From: Veillonellaceae bacterium SB90
Lineage (GTDB): Bacteria; Bacillota; Negativicutes; Selenomonadales; Selenomonadaceae
Reading direction: 5' to 3'
Assembly: GCA_902364065.1 (NCBI GenBank)
Contig: CABJCJ010000001.1
Location: 140,310-204,309, forward strand
Length of the DNA stretch: 64,000 bases
Shown piece after piece: positions 7,827-16,675 of this stretch (the stretch's first letter is position 1; each line of letters begins with the position of its first letter). The position numbers and the translations under genes were made by a program. The notes under the pieces are model-generated. The model had not been told where the DNA came from. It worked only from the letters and a program-made list of their open reading frames with translations, and searched no databases.

Positions 7827-9170
7827 ATGATGGATAAAGCGCGCGAGACGGCGGTCCGCATCTTATATGAAGTACATGAAAACGGCGCCTATGCCAATGT
7901 GGCGCTTGCCAGGGCACTGCGTCAGGCAAAGCTCTCGGAGCAGGACCGCTGCTTTGTCACGGAGCTCGTCTATGGCGCGGTGAAAGCCGGCGGTACGCTC
8001 GATTGGATCCTGCGCCGTTACGTGAAGCGCCCTGTCCGCAAGATCCAGCCATTGGTGCGGGAAATCCTGCATCTCGGCCTCTACCAGCTTTTTTATCTTG
8101 ATAAGGTTCCTGCTTCGGCCATCTGCAATACGTCGGTGGAACTTGCCAAGGGCATGGGCATGAAGGGGCTTTCGGGCTTCGTCAACGGCGTGCTGCGGAC
8201 AGCTGCGCGCGAACCGCAGCGGGCAGCCTTTCCCGAAGGCAAGGGCCATGCGACCGAGGGACTGGCGCTGCGCAGCCAGCACCCGGAATGGCTCGTGCGC
8301 CACTGGGTCAGGACATTTGGCTTCGAGGCGGCTGAGAAGATTTGTGCGTTTGACAATGAGCAGCCCGTTCTCTCCGTGCGCACGAACACGCTGCGCATCG
8401 GGCGCGAGGAACTGAAGGCAGCGCTCGAGCAGTCAGGAGCCGTGGTGGAGCTTTCCCGCTGGGCGCCTGAGGGCCTGCTCATCACGAAGCACGGAGCTCT
8501 CGATGAACTCGCACCTCTCCAGCAGGGACTCTGCCAGGTACAGGATGAAAGCTCCATGCTGGTCGCGCATGTCGTCCGGCCGCAGCCCGGAGAATTCGTG
8601 CTCGACTGCTGTGCGGCCCCGGGCGGCAAGACGACGCATCTCGCCGCTCTGATGCATGACGAGGGACGCATCGTGGCAGGCGATGTCTACGATCACAAGC
8701 TGCTGCGCATCGAAGAGAACGCCAGCCGGCTGGGCATCCACATCATCGAAACGCAGCGCCTCGATGCCAGGGAGGCCGGTGAGTACTATGCGGGTATGGC
8801 AGACCGCGTGCTCATCGATGCACCGTGCTCGGGACTCGGCGTGCTGCGCCGCAAGCCGGATGCCCGCTGGCGCAAGACCCAGCAGGAAATCGAGACCCTG
8901 CCGCACCTGCAGCTGGAGATTCTCGAGGGTGCCTCCAAGGCCGTCAAGCCCGGCGGTGTTCTCGTCTACAGTACGTGCACCATCGAGCTGGCAGAGAATC
9001 AGGCCGTCGTGAGCCGCTTCCTTGAGGAACATCCGGAATTTGAGCTCGAGACGACGGGGGCGTTTTTGCCGCTGCCGAGCATCCATCAGCAGGCAAAGAT
9101 GGTGCAGCTCATGCCGCAGGTGGATGGCACGGATGGCTTCTTCATCTGCCGGATGAAGCGGAAAGGATGA
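7827..9170 (+). CDS. rsmB: 16S rRNA (cytosine-967-C5)-methyltransferase RsmB
   Basis: A 447-residue SAM-dependent methyltransferase expected to methylate C967 of 16S rRNA. Residues 1-140 form the NusB-like RNA-binding domain. The catalytic domain has motif I LDCCAAPGGKTTHLAAL near 258, motif IV DAPCSGLGVLRRKPDARW near 330 and motif VI VYSTCTI near 380, giving the two conserved cysteines of the m5C family. The open frame runs upstream to 7425 inside DUF116, but that part is a shadow. The ATG at 7827, preceded by AGGAGAAG, gives the correct N-terminus (MMDKARETAVRILYEV). It lies 5 bases after DUF116. Confidence 0.95.
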   Translation: MMDKARETAVRILYEVHENGAYANVALARALRQAKLSEQDRCFVTELVYGAVKAGGTLDWILRRYVKRPVRKIQPLVREILHLGLYQLFYLDKVPASAICNTSVELAKGMGMKGLSGFVNGVLRTAAREPQRAAFPEGKGHATEGLALRSQHPEWLVRHWVRTFGFEAAEKICAFDNEQPVLSVRTNTLRIGREELKAALEQSGAVVELSRWAPEGLLITKHGALDELAPLQQGLCQVQDESSMLVAHVVRPQPGEFVLDCCAAPGGKTTHLAALMHDEGRIVAGDVYDHKLLRIEENASRLGIHIIETQRLDAREAGEYYAGMADRVLIDAPCSGLGVLRRKPDARWRKTQQEIETLPHLQLEILEGASKAVKPGGVLVYSTCTIELAENQAVVSRFLEEHPEFELETTGAFLPLPSIHQQAKMVQLMPQVDGTDGFFICRMKRKG

Positions 9171-9183
9171 AAGGATCATACAC

Positions 9184-10224
9184 GTGAAGAATATCTTTGG
9201 TCTTACACTTGAGGAACTCCAGGAGGCGCTGAAGCCCTTCGGCGTGCCGTCTTACCGCGCCCGTCAGGTGGCTGAGTGGATGTATCAGAAGGGCGCGCGT
9301 TCCTTTGACGATATGACGAATCTGCCGAAGAACCTGCGCGCAACGCTGCCGGAGACGCTCGCCATCGGCCGCCCGCGCGAAAAGGACCGATTGGATTCTG
9401 CCGATGGCCGCACGACGAAATTCCTGCTGGAGTTCGACGACGGCACGGCCGTCGAGACGGTGCTCATGCGTCAGCCGTACGGCAACAGCATCTGTGTCTC
9501 GACGCAGGCCGGCTGCAACATGGGTTGTGCATTCTGTGCATCGACACTCCACGGCATGGCGCGCAACCTCTCGGCCGGGGAAATCTTTTCCCAGGCCATC
9601 ATCATCGAGGAGATGCTGCACCGGGAAGGACAGGGCAAGGTTGATACCGTCGTCATCATGGGCTCTGGCGAGCCATTGATGAACTACGACAATGTCCTCG
9701 CCTTCATCCGCCTGCTGCATGAGCCGTATGCGCTCGGCATGGGGTACCGGAACATCACGCTCTCTACCTCGGGAATCGTTCCCAATATGTACCGGCTCGC
9801 AGAGGAGGGGCTGCCAATCTCTCTGTCTGTCTCCCTGCATGCACCGAATGATGCATTGCGCTCAACGCTCATGCCGATCAACCGCAAGTATCCGCTCGCG
9901 GATGTCGTCAAGGCGGCCCGCCATTACGCGGAGACGACGAAACGGCGTGTGACGTACGAATACATTCTCATCGACCAGCTCAACGACGGGGAGGAGCAGG
10001 CACAGGAACTCGTCTCTCTCCTGTGCGGACAGCTCGCCAGCGTCAACCTCATCCCCATCAATCCCGTGGTCGAACGCCATCTGCTGCGCCCGTCCGCCGC
10101 GCGCATCAAATGGTTTGAACAGTACCTGCTCGACCACCATATCCAGGTGACGGTGCGACGCGAGATGGGAACAGATATACAGGCTGCCTGCGGCCAGCTG
10201 CGCAATAAGCACCTCAAGGACTGA
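9184..10224 (+). CDS. rlmN: Dual-specificity RNA methyltransferase RlmN (radical SAM)
   Basis: A 346-residue radical SAM enzyme that methylates C2 of A2503 in 23S rRNA and A37 in some tRNAs. The [4Fe-4S] ligands are Cys111, Cys115 and Cys118 in CNMGCAFCAS. The C-terminal Cys336 in AACGQLRNKH is the residue expected to form the covalent RNA intermediate. GSGEPLMNYDNV is the family GGEP-like SAM motif. The start is a GTG at 9184 with an AAAGGAT site upstream. It closes the def-fmt-DUF116-rsmB-rlmN group; I see no T-run terminator before the next promoter. Confidence 0.97.
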   Translation: MKNIFGLTLEELQEALKPFGVPSYRARQVAEWMYQKGARSFDDMTNLPKNLRATLPETLAIGRPREKDRLDSADGRTTKFLLEFDDGTAVETVLMRQPYGNSICVSTQAGCNMGCAFCASTLHGMARNLSAGEIFSQAIIIEEMLHREGQGKVDTVVIMGSGEPLMNYDNVLAFIRLLHEPYALGMGYRNITLSTSGIVPNMYRLAEEGLPISLSVSLHAPNDALRSTLMPINRKYPLADVVKAARHYAETTKRRVTYEYILIDQLNDGEEQAQELVSLLCGQLASVNLIPINPVVERHLLRPSAARIKWFEQYLLDHHIQVTVRREMGTDIQAACGQLRNKHLKD

Positions 10225-10240
10225 CGTTTGTCTATAAATC

Positions 10241-10282
10241 CCTTGCGTTTTCTGTTATAATGAGACAGACAGAAACGCAAGG
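10241..10282 (+). promoter_or_regulatory. Extended -10 promoter inside a large palindrome, upstream of the FHA/kinase operon
   Basis: TATAAT at 10256-10261 is preceded by TGT, an extended -10 element; no good -35 box lies at 17 bases. The -10 box is flanked by a perfect 10-bp inverted repeat, CCTTGCGTTT (10241-10250) and AAACGCAAGG (10273-10282). CTGT/ACAG extends it inward with a single bulged T. A protein bound to both arms would cover the promoter, so this is a candidate operator. It could alternatively fold as a hairpin in readthrough RNA from rlmN. It lacks a T-run and is not a typical terminator. Confidence 0.65.
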
Positions 10283-10296
10283 AAAGGAGCCTTAGT

Positions 10297-11022
10297 ATGG
10301 GACTTGGTACATGGGAATCCTATCTGACCAATCACATCGAAGGATTTTTCAATAAGCGGTTCAGCAGCAATCTCGAAGTGGCGGAACTCATGAATGGCGT
10401 GGAGCGCGAAGTCACGCGCCAGGCGCGTGGAGCCGGTTCGCCGGTGGACAATGCCTTTTATTTTTACCTTTGTCCCGACGATTACCATCGCCTCTGTGCA
10501 CAGCGCGTCATCGATACGCTCTATACGACCGTAGGCCGCCAGCTCATCCTGCAGGACTGCACGATGGAGGGCAGGCTCTCCATCCATATGAAGCAGAGCC
10601 GGAAGCTTTCGCGCGGCATGTATAAGCTGCGCTGCTTACAGGAAAGCGAACCGGAGGAACCGGACAATACGCTGGTGCTCGAGCGCCCGCGGCTGGATGA
10701 AGCCGGGCCGCTCTCGCTGCCGGCCTTTCATCCGCTGGCCTCGCTGACCGTGGTGGAGGGGCCGGACCGCGACGCCTATCTGGAGCTTGGTGAAAAGCAG
10801 ATCTACATCGGCCGCCGTGACAAGAATGAGTTCATCCTGACGGATACAAAGGCATCACGGCTCCATGCCTGGATTTCCTATGAACATCATCGCCATGAGC
10901 TTCATGACGCCAGGAGTACGAATGGTACCTTTGTGGAGGGGGAGCGCATCGATGCCTGCCGTCTGCAGCATGGAGATACGATACGGATCGGTGTTACGGT
11001 CCTGCGATATGAGGTGATTTAA
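10297..11022 (+). CDS. DUF3662 and FHA domain protein (FhaA-like)
   Basis: A 241-residue cytoplasmic protein. Residues 1-110 match the DUF3662 N-terminal domain found in actinobacterial FhaA (MGLGTWESYLTNHIEGFFNKRFSS). A linker of about 40 residues follows, then an FHA domain (about 160-241) with IYIGRRDKNEFILTD, the SRLHAWISYE phosphothreonine-binding loop and DARSTNGTFVEGERI. FHA domains read phosphothreonine marks, so the partner is probably the PASTA kinase encoded five genes downstream. It is the first gene after the palindromic promoter and has a strong AAGGAGCC ribosome site. It abuts the second FHA gene with no gap. Confidence 0.88.
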   Translation: MGLGTWESYLTNHIEGFFNKRFSSNLEVAELMNGVEREVTRQARGAGSPVDNAFYFYLCPDDYHRLCAQRVIDTLYTTVGRQLILQDCTMEGRLSIHMKQSRKLSRGMYKLRCLQESEPEEPDNTLVLERPRLDEAGPLSLPAFHPLASLTVVEGPDRDAYLELGEKQIYIGRRDKNEFILTDTKASRLHAWISYEHHRHELHDARSTNGTFVEGERIDACRLQHGDTIRIGVTVLRYEVI

Positions 11023-11475
11023 GTGCCTGTAACGGCTTGGTTCTTGAAAGGTGTCCGCGTCATACTGGAATACGGCATGCTGCTGTGGCTGCTGTGGTTT
11101 ACCGTCAAACTGGCGAAGGGACTCCTGGGGGCGGTGCGCAGGCAGAAGGCTGACCTGCGCCCTCCTGAGACGAGTCCTGCGGAGGCCGTCCTGTCCGTAG
11201 AGGAGGCGCCGGAAAAAGAACTCAAGGGGAAGCGTTTTGCCTTTCGCGAGCAGATCGCCATCGGCCGCGGCCCCGACAACCATATCATCATTCCCGAAGG
11301 CTATGTGTCGCATCATCATGCCGTCATCTATCGCCATGGCAATCAGTATGTCATCGAGGATCTCGGCAGCGTCAATCATACCTATGTGAATGGCAAAGTA
11401 CTGGAGGGCAAAGCCTATGTGCGCCCGGGTGACAAGATACGCATTGGTCTGGTCACGCTTCAGTTCGAGAGGTGA
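11023..11475 (+). CDS. Membrane-anchored FHA domain protein (FhaB-like)
   Basis: A 150-residue protein with one N-terminal membrane segment (about residues 10-33, VILEYGMLLWLLWFTVKLAK), a charged linker and a C-terminal FHA domain (about 70-150). Recognisable FHA pieces are IAIGRGPDNHIII, SHHHAVIYR and LGSVNHTYVNGKVL. In the last, the usual STNGT is SVNHT, so the Gly of that loop is replaced by His. It resembles FhaB/FipA of actinobacteria, which links Ser/Thr kinase signalling to cell division proteins. The GTG start at 11023 directly follows the FhaA-like stop codon. The gene ends within the ribosome site of the phosphatase gene. Confidence 0.85.
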   Translation: MPVTAWFLKGVRVILEYGMLLWLLWFTVKLAKGLLGAVRRQKADLRPPETSPAEAVLSVEEAPEKELKGKRFAFREQIAIGRGPDNHIIIPEGYVSHHHAVIYRHGNQYVIEDLGSVNHTYVNGKVLEGKAYVRPGDKIRIGLVTLQFER

Positions 11476-11480
11476 GTAAT

Positions 11481-12185
11481 TTGAATAGAGTTTATGAAGC
11501 GACAGATGTCGGATGCGTGCGCCCCATCAATGAGGACCGTGCGGCCGTATTCGAGCCGTCCGTCTATGTGGTGGCAGATGGCATGGGCGGCCATGCTGCG
11601 GGAGAAGTGGCCAGTCACATCCTCGTGGAGGTCGTGCGGCAGGAGCTTGCCGGCTGCGCGGCCATCGGCGAGAAGGAACTCTCGTCAGCCATCCACAGGG
11701 CGAATCACGCCATCCTGCAGACCGTTGCGGAGCGGCCGGACTGCAAGGGGATGGGCACGACGGCGACCATCCTGCATCTGGATGGTGATCAGGCACTCTG
11801 GGCACATGTCGGCGACAGCCGTCTCTACCTGCTGCGCGGCGGCGTGCTGCATCAGGTCACGCGTGACCATTCTTACGTCGAGGATCTCGTGGCACAGGGC
11901 GAGCTCACCGAGGAGGAAGCCCGCATCCACCCGCAGAAGAACGTGCTGACGCGTGCCGTGGGAGTCGAAGCAGACATCATCGTCGATACCGGCCGTTTCA
12001 CGGTCCAGTCCGGCGACGTACTGCTGCTGGCCACGGACGGCCTCATGAACATGGTGCAGGAACCGGAAATCTGCGCCATCCTCGGGCGTCAGGAGGGCGA
12101 TGTGGCGCGTGCGCTCATCGAGGCTGCGCTGGCCTCGGGTGGACGCGACAATGTGACGGCTGTCGTGGTGGTGTATGCGCCATGA
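11481..12185 (+). CDS. PP2C-type Ser/Thr protein phosphatase
   Basis: A 234-residue soluble PPM-family phosphatase (PrpC/Stp/PstP type), expected to reverse phosphorylation by the PASTA kinase in the same operon. Metal-binding Asp residues are in INEDR near residue 15, ADGMGGHAAGE near 32, ATDGLMNMV near 184 and GGRDNVTAVVV near 218. GMGTTATIL and HVGDSRLYLL are also typical. Two starts are possible: GTG at 11472 and TTG at 11481. I prefer TTG because GAGAGGTGAG (11467-11476) is an ideal ribosome site for it, while GTG has none. The end overlaps the SEDS gene by 4 bases (ATGA). Confidence 0.95.
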   Translation: MNRVYEATDVGCVRPINEDRAAVFEPSVYVVADGMGGHAAGEVASHILVEVVRQELAGCAAIGEKELSSAIHRANHAILQTVAERPDCKGMGTTATILHLDGDQALWAHVGDSRLYLLRGGVLHQVTRDHSYVEDLVAQGELTEEEARIHPQKNVLTRAVGVEADIIVDTGRFTVQSGDVLLLATDGLMNMVQEPEICAILGRQEGDVARALIEAALASGGRDNVTAVVVVYAP

Positions 12186-13450
12186 AGAACGGTAGCCTGC
12201 TGCTGGCACCCGCCGGCATCCTCATCGCCGGGCTCGGCGTGCTGTACCTCAAGGCCAATCCGGCCATCGGGCATGTCACGCCCGATATGCTCCTCGGCCT
12301 CTCCTATCTGCCGTGGCTGACTGCCGTCATCGTCTTTTCCCTGATGATGCAGGCCATCCTCGTGCGCCACAAGCTTGATACGTGGCTCTTTCCCATCGTC
12401 ATGACGCTCGCGAGCGTCGGCGTTGTGGAGATTGCGCGGCTGAAGCCTTCGCTGCTCGTGCCGCAGCTCCGCTGGCTGCTCATTGCCATGGTCCTGATGC
12501 TCGTGCTCGTGCGTCTGTGGGGACGCATTCACCGGCTGCTGGAATATCCCTATATTCTTGGCATCTGCTGTGTGATCGTCCTTTTTCTGCCGCTTCTCTT
12601 TGGCACGGAGATCGGCGGCAGCCGGAACTGGCTCGTGCTGGGCCCCTTTTCCGTTCAGCCGTCGGAGTTTGGCAAGATCCTCATCGTGCTGTTCCTCGCG
12701 GCGTATCTTTCGGATCATCGCCGCGTGCTGACCATGCCGGCAAGGCGCATCCTGTTCCTGCGCCTGCCGCCGCTGCGCTTCATTGCGCCGCTCATCTTCA
12801 TCTGGGGCATGGCGGTCCTCATGTTCGTCGTGGAGCGCGACCTGGGTTCGGCGCTGCTGTTCTTCGGCATTGCGGTGCTCATGACCTACATGGCGACGGG
12901 CAGCCGCTCGTATGTGTTCCTGGCGCTGACATTCATGGGCCTCGCCGCTGTCATCTGCTATTTTGCCTTCGGTCATGTGCGCGTGCGCTTTGATATCTGG
13001 CTGAATCCCTGGCAGGATCCAAGCGGCATGGCCTATCAGATCGTGCAGTCGCTCTTCTCATTCGGTACCGGCGGCATCTGGGGGACGGGCTTTGGCTTCG
13101 GCCATCCCGGCTTCATCCCGGAGGTGCATACGGATTTCATCTTTGCTGCCATTGCGGAGGAGATGGGGCTCGTCGCTTCGCTGGCGCTGATGGCCTGCTA
13201 TGTGCTGGCCTTTTGGCGCGGTATTTGCATCGCGCTGGCCTGCCCGCGCGAAAAGGACTTGCTGCTGGCGGCCGGCTGCAGTACGCTGCTGTTGATGCAG
13301 GCGTTTATCATCATTGCCGGTGTTACGAAATTCCTGCCGCTGACGGGCATCACGCTGCCCTTCATCAGTTATGGCGGCAGTTCCATGGTGTCGGGCTTCC
13401 TGTTGCTCGGCATGCTGATATCCCTGTCAAAGGAGCAGAAGAATGGCTGA
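12182..13450 (+). CDS. SEDS family peptidoglycan polymerase (FtsW/RodA/SpoVE)
   Basis: A 422-residue multi-spanning membrane protein of the SEDS family, which polymerises lipid II into glycan strands with a partner class B PBP. About ten membrane segments are visible. Family landmarks are GGSRNWLVLGPFSVQPSEFGK (read in two parts around residue 155), ERDLGSALLFFGIA, the long loop with NPWQDPSGMAYQIVQS, and ITLPFISYGGSSMVSGFLLLG near the C-terminus. The partner PBP gene overlaps its end by 8 bases, which supports a dedicated pair. Whether it serves elongation (RodA) or division (FtsW) cannot be settled from the sequence. The operon resembles actinobacterial rodA-pbpA. Confidence 0.94.
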   Translation: MKNGSLLLAPAGILIAGLGVLYLKANPAIGHVTPDMLLGLSYLPWLTAVIVFSLMMQAILVRHKLDTWLFPIVMTLASVGVVEIARLKPSLLVPQLRWLLIAMVLMLVLVRLWGRIHRLLEYPYILGICCVIVLFLPLLFGTEIGGSRNWLVLGPFSVQPSEFGKILIVLFLAAYLSDHRRVLTMPARRILFLRLPPLRFIAPLIFIWGMAVLMFVVERDLGSALLFFGIAVLMTYMATGSRSYVFLALTFMGLAAVICYFAFGHVRVRFDIWLNPWQDPSGMAYQIVQSLFSFGTGGIWGTGFGFGHPGFIPEVHTDFIFAAIAEEMGLVASLALMACYVLAFWRGICIALACPREKDLLLAAGCSTLLLMQAFIIIAGVTKFLPLTGITLPFISYGGSSMVSGFLLLGMLISLSKEQKNG

Positions 13451-14837
13451 TTGGAAAATCAAACGGCAGGTCCTGCGCGCAGCTTCCATCTGCATGGTCC
13501 TGTTCGGTATCCTGGCGGTCTACGTGATCTACCTGTCGACCTGGGAAGCCGATGATCTTGCTCGCAACCCGCTCAACATGCGCAGCGCAGCCGCGCGCTC
13601 AGACATCGTGCGCGGCTCGATCCTCTCGTCTGACGGCAAGGTTCTTGCCGAAACGGAGGACGGTGGCAGACGTGTCTATCCCTTCGGCAGTGTCATGGCT
13701 GCCGTGACGGGCTACAATGGCGAGCAGATCGGCAGTGCCGGCATCGAAGGCCATGCCAATCAGGCCCTGCTCGGACTCACAGGTGATATGAGCCGACTGG
13801 GGCCGCTGGCACAGCTGCTGCAGTCAGACCGCGGCAATGATGTCAGGCTGACCATCGATTCCCACGTTCAGCAGGCGGCTTTTTCAGGCCTCGGGAACCG
13901 GCGCGGAGCCGTGGTCGTCCTCGATGCGGAAACCGGGGCTGTCCTGGCCATGGTCAGTTCGCCTTCGTACGACCCGAATGACATCGAATCGAACTGGAAG
14001 AATCTTTCGCAGCAGGAAGACAGCCCGCTGCTCAACCGTACCGTCCAGGGCCTTTATCCGCCGGGCTCGACCATCAAGCCGATGATCGCCGATGCGGCGC
14101 TCACGGATGGCGTGACAAATGAAGCGGAGATCTTTGACTGCACGGGCGTCCTCGACGTTGGCGGCGGCCATACGATACGTGAAAGTCATGGCGAGGTCCA
14201 CGGCAGGCTCAACCTGCGCCAGGCCGTGACGGAATCCTGCAATGTGACGTTCGGCACGCTCGGGATGCGCCTCGGGGACAGCAAGCTCAAAACGGCCTTT
14301 GATCGCTTCGGTTTCGACAAGGAAATCGGAGAAGAAATTCTCATGACCAAGTCGCATTTCCCGGCTTTCGGCACGCTGTCAGCCGGTGATCAGGCGCAGA
14401 CGGCCATCGGCCAGAGTGCCCTGCTCGTCACACCGATGCACATGGCACTCCTGGCCGATGCGTTCGCTCACGGCGGCATCATCATGAAGCCGTATCTCGT
14501 GCAGGAGGTTGTGACGCCGGGCGGGACTGTCGTCCAGGAGGCGAAGCCTTCGGCCTGGCTGAAGGCCACGACGCCGCAGATGGCAGCCTTGATTGACAGC
14601 TATATGGAAGATGTCGTGACCAAGGGGACGGGAACGGCCGCACAGGTCAGCGGCGTCCGCGTGACCGGCAAGACGGGGACGGCGGAAAATGCCGCCGGCA
14701 AGGATCATGCCTGGTTCATCGGTTCGGCGCAGCTGCCTGCCCGCAAGATTGTCTTTGCGGTCATCGTCGAGAATGCCGGTGGCGGCGGTACCGAAGCGGC
14801 ACCGGTTGCCCGCAGGATCATCCAGAGTCTGATGTGA
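13443..14837 (+). CDS. Class B penicillin-binding protein (PbpA-like transpeptidase)
   Basis: A 464-residue peptidoglycan transpeptidase with one N-terminal membrane anchor (about residues 10-32). The active-site motifs are complete: SxxK at Ser209-Lys212 (GSTIKPM), SxN at Ser265-Asn267 (SCN) and KTG at Lys410-Gly412 (TGKTGTAE). The dimerisation/pedestal region is short, as in actinobacterial PbpA, which is why the protein is smaller than typical PBP2 or FtsI. It overlaps the SEDS gene and is followed after 33 bases by the PASTA kinase. It acts on the outer face of the cytoplasmic membrane. Confidence 0.94.
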   Translation: MADWKIKRQVLRAASICMVLFGILAVYVIYLSTWEADDLARNPLNMRSAAARSDIVRGSILSSDGKVLAETEDGGRRVYPFGSVMAAVTGYNGEQIGSAGIEGHANQALLGLTGDMSRLGPLAQLLQSDRGNDVRLTIDSHVQQAAFSGLGNRRGAVVVLDAETGAVLAMVSSPSYDPNDIESNWKNLSQQEDSPLLNRTVQGLYPPGSTIKPMIADAALTDGVTNEAEIFDCTGVLDVGGGHTIRESHGEVHGRLNLRQAVTESCNVTFGTLGMRLGDSKLKTAFDRFGFDKEIGEEILMTKSHFPAFGTLSAGDQAQTAIGQSALLVTPMHMALLADAFAHGGIIMKPYLVQEVVTPGGTVVQEAKPSAWLKATTPQMAALIDSYMEDVVTKGTGTAAQVSGVRVTGKTGTAENAAGKDHAWFIGSAQLPARKIVFAVIVENAGGGGTEAAPVARRIIQSLM

Positions 14838-14870
14838 GTCAGATGATTAACTATAGTAGGGGGAACAGAT

Positions 14871-16643
14871 ATGTTACAGCGTATCTTAGATCAGCGCTAT
14901 GAGCTCGAGGAGCTGATCGGCGGAGGCGGGATGGCCGATGTTTACAGAGCGAAAGACCTGTTGCTGAATCGGCCGGTGGCCGTCAAGATCCTGCACGAGC
15001 AATTCAAGCAGGATAAAGAATTCATCGAGAAATTCCAGCGTGAGGCTCAGGCTGCGGCCCGCCTTTCCCATCCCAATATCGTCAATATCTACGACGTCGG
15101 CGTGGCCGACGGCGACCACTATATCGTCATGGAATACGTGCCGGGGCGTACCCTGAAGGACAAGATCCGCCAGGAAGGCCATCTCCCCGTCAGCGAGGCA
15201 CTGCGCATTGCGCGTGAGATCGGCGAGGCGCTGGCGCACGCACATGCCAACAACCTCGTGCACTGCGACATCAAGCCGCACAACATCCTGATGATGCCGG
15301 ACGGCCATGCGAAGGTAGCGGATTTCGGCATCGCGCGCGCCGTCACGGAGTCGACGATGACGTACAGCGGCAACGTCGTGGGGTCGGTACACTATTTTTC
15401 ACCGGAGCAGGCCAAGGGTACGATGATCACGCCGAAATCCGATGTCTATTCCTTGGGCGTCGTGCTCTATGAAATGCTGACGGGCAAGCTGCCCTTCACG
15501 GGTGAGACGCCGGTGAGCATTGCCGTCAAGCATCTGCAGGACGAGCCCGTCTCGGTACGCCAGCTGGATCCTTCAATCCCGCCGGTCGTTGAGGCACTCG
15601 TGGCACGCGCCATGAGCAAGGATCCCGCGCTGCGGCCGACAAGCGCCGAGTTCGTGCAGGAAATCCAGCACGCGGAGCGCATGATACTGACGGGCGGGCA
15701 ACCGTCTGTCGGCATGCCGGCCGATCCCGATGCCACGCAGGTCCTGCCGCGCGTGCAGGAGACGAGAGAGCTGCCGCCGCGCCGCATGCGGGAGCAGGAT
15801 GATTATGAAGAGGAGCCGCACGAGGAAAAATCCATCTTCAAGTCGAAGAAGTTTATCGTGGGCTTGCTGCTCGTGCTGCTGGCCGGCTTCTTCGTCGGCG
15901 CCTTCATGAGCTACGGCAAGTTCTGGAGTACGGCCGAGGTCGTGGTTCCCGACGTCACGGGCAAGCAGATGACGCTGGCCCGCCAGATCCTCGAGGACAA
16001 GAAACTGCGCGTCAATGTCGCCGAGACGTATAACGCCGATGTGCCTGCCGGACAGGTCGTATCGCAGACTCCGGAGGGCGGCACGAAGGTCAAGGAAGAA
16101 CGCCTGGTCACGATATACGTCAGCAAGGGCGGCGAAGATGTGGAGATGCCGGACCTCACGGGCATGTCGAAGTCCGATGCCGAGGCGCAGCTCAAGAAGA
16201 TGGGGCTGAAGCTGGGCTCGGTCTATGAGAAGTACTCCGATGAGGAGGCCGGTACGGTCATCAAGCAGGATCCGCGCGCGGGCTCCAAGATTAGCCGCGG
16301 CCAGAGTGTCGACATTACGGTCAGCAAGGGCAAGCAGACGAAGAAGGTCAGCATCCCCGATGTGACGGGCGGCAGTCTCTCTGCAGCCAAATCGGCGTTG
16401 CAGAGCCGCGGACTCAAGGTCGGCAATGTGACGTACGAGAGCAGCCGTCAGGCTCCGGGCACGGTCATCCGCCAGTCTCCGGCCAGCGGTGAAGTAGAGG
16501 AAGGTACGAGCATCAGCCTCGTCGTGGCGCAGGAAGCCAAGACGCAGGTCCAGAAGCAGGATAATAAGGAACCGGGCAAGAATACGAGTCAGGGAGAGAA
16601 CAAGGTTCCTGTGCGTCAGGGAGAAACCGGCAAGGAGCGCTGA
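14871..16643 (+). CDS. PASTA-domain Ser/Thr protein kinase (PrkC/Stk/PknB type)
   Basis: A 590-residue membrane kinase. The cytoplasmic kinase domain (about 10-270) has the Gly loop GGGGMADVY (17-25), Lys39 in VAVK, a catalytic loop HCDIKPHN with Asp133, and DFG at Asp151. A disordered linker leads to one membrane segment (about 328-349). Three PASTA repeats follow outside (about 357-425, 426-494, 495-562), beginning VVPDVTGKQM, EMPDLTGMSK and SIPDVTGGSL, then a Gln/Lys/Asn-rich tail. PASTA domains sense peptidoglycan fragments or lipid II. The usual HRD Arg is Cys here, so it belongs to the non-RD type. It ends the signalling operon whose phosphatase and FHA readers lie upstream; rsgA follows after 32 bases. 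Confidence 0.96.
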   Translation: MLQRILDQRYELEELIGGGGMADVYRAKDLLLNRPVAVKILHEQFKQDKEFIEKFQREAQAAARLSHPNIVNIYDVGVADGDHYIVMEYVPGRTLKDKIRQEGHLPVSEALRIAREIGEALAHAHANNLVHCDIKPHNILMMPDGHAKVADFGIARAVTESTMTYSGNVVGSVHYFSPEQAKGTMITPKSDVYSLGVVLYEMLTGKLPFTGETPVSIAVKHLQDEPVSVRQLDPSIPPVVEALVARAMSKDPALRPTSAEFVQEIQHAERMILTGGQPSVGMPADPDATQVLPRVQETRELPPRRMREQDDYEEEPHEEKSIFKSKKFIVGLLLVLLAGFFVGAFMSYGKFWSTAEVVVPDVTGKQMTLARQILEDKKLRVNVAETYNADVPAGQVVSQTPEGGTKVKEERLVTIYVSKGGEDVEMPDLTGMSKSDAEAQLKKMGLKLGSVYEKYSDEEAGTVIKQDPRAGSKISRGQSVDITVSKGKQTKKVSIPDVTGGSLSAAKSALQSRGLKVGNVTYESSRQAPGTVIRQSPASGEVEEGTSISLVVAQEAKTQVQKQDNKEPGKNTSQGENKVPVRQGETGKER

Positions 16644-16675
16644 GTCCTGCTCCCGCTGAAAGAAAGAGAGGCAGT

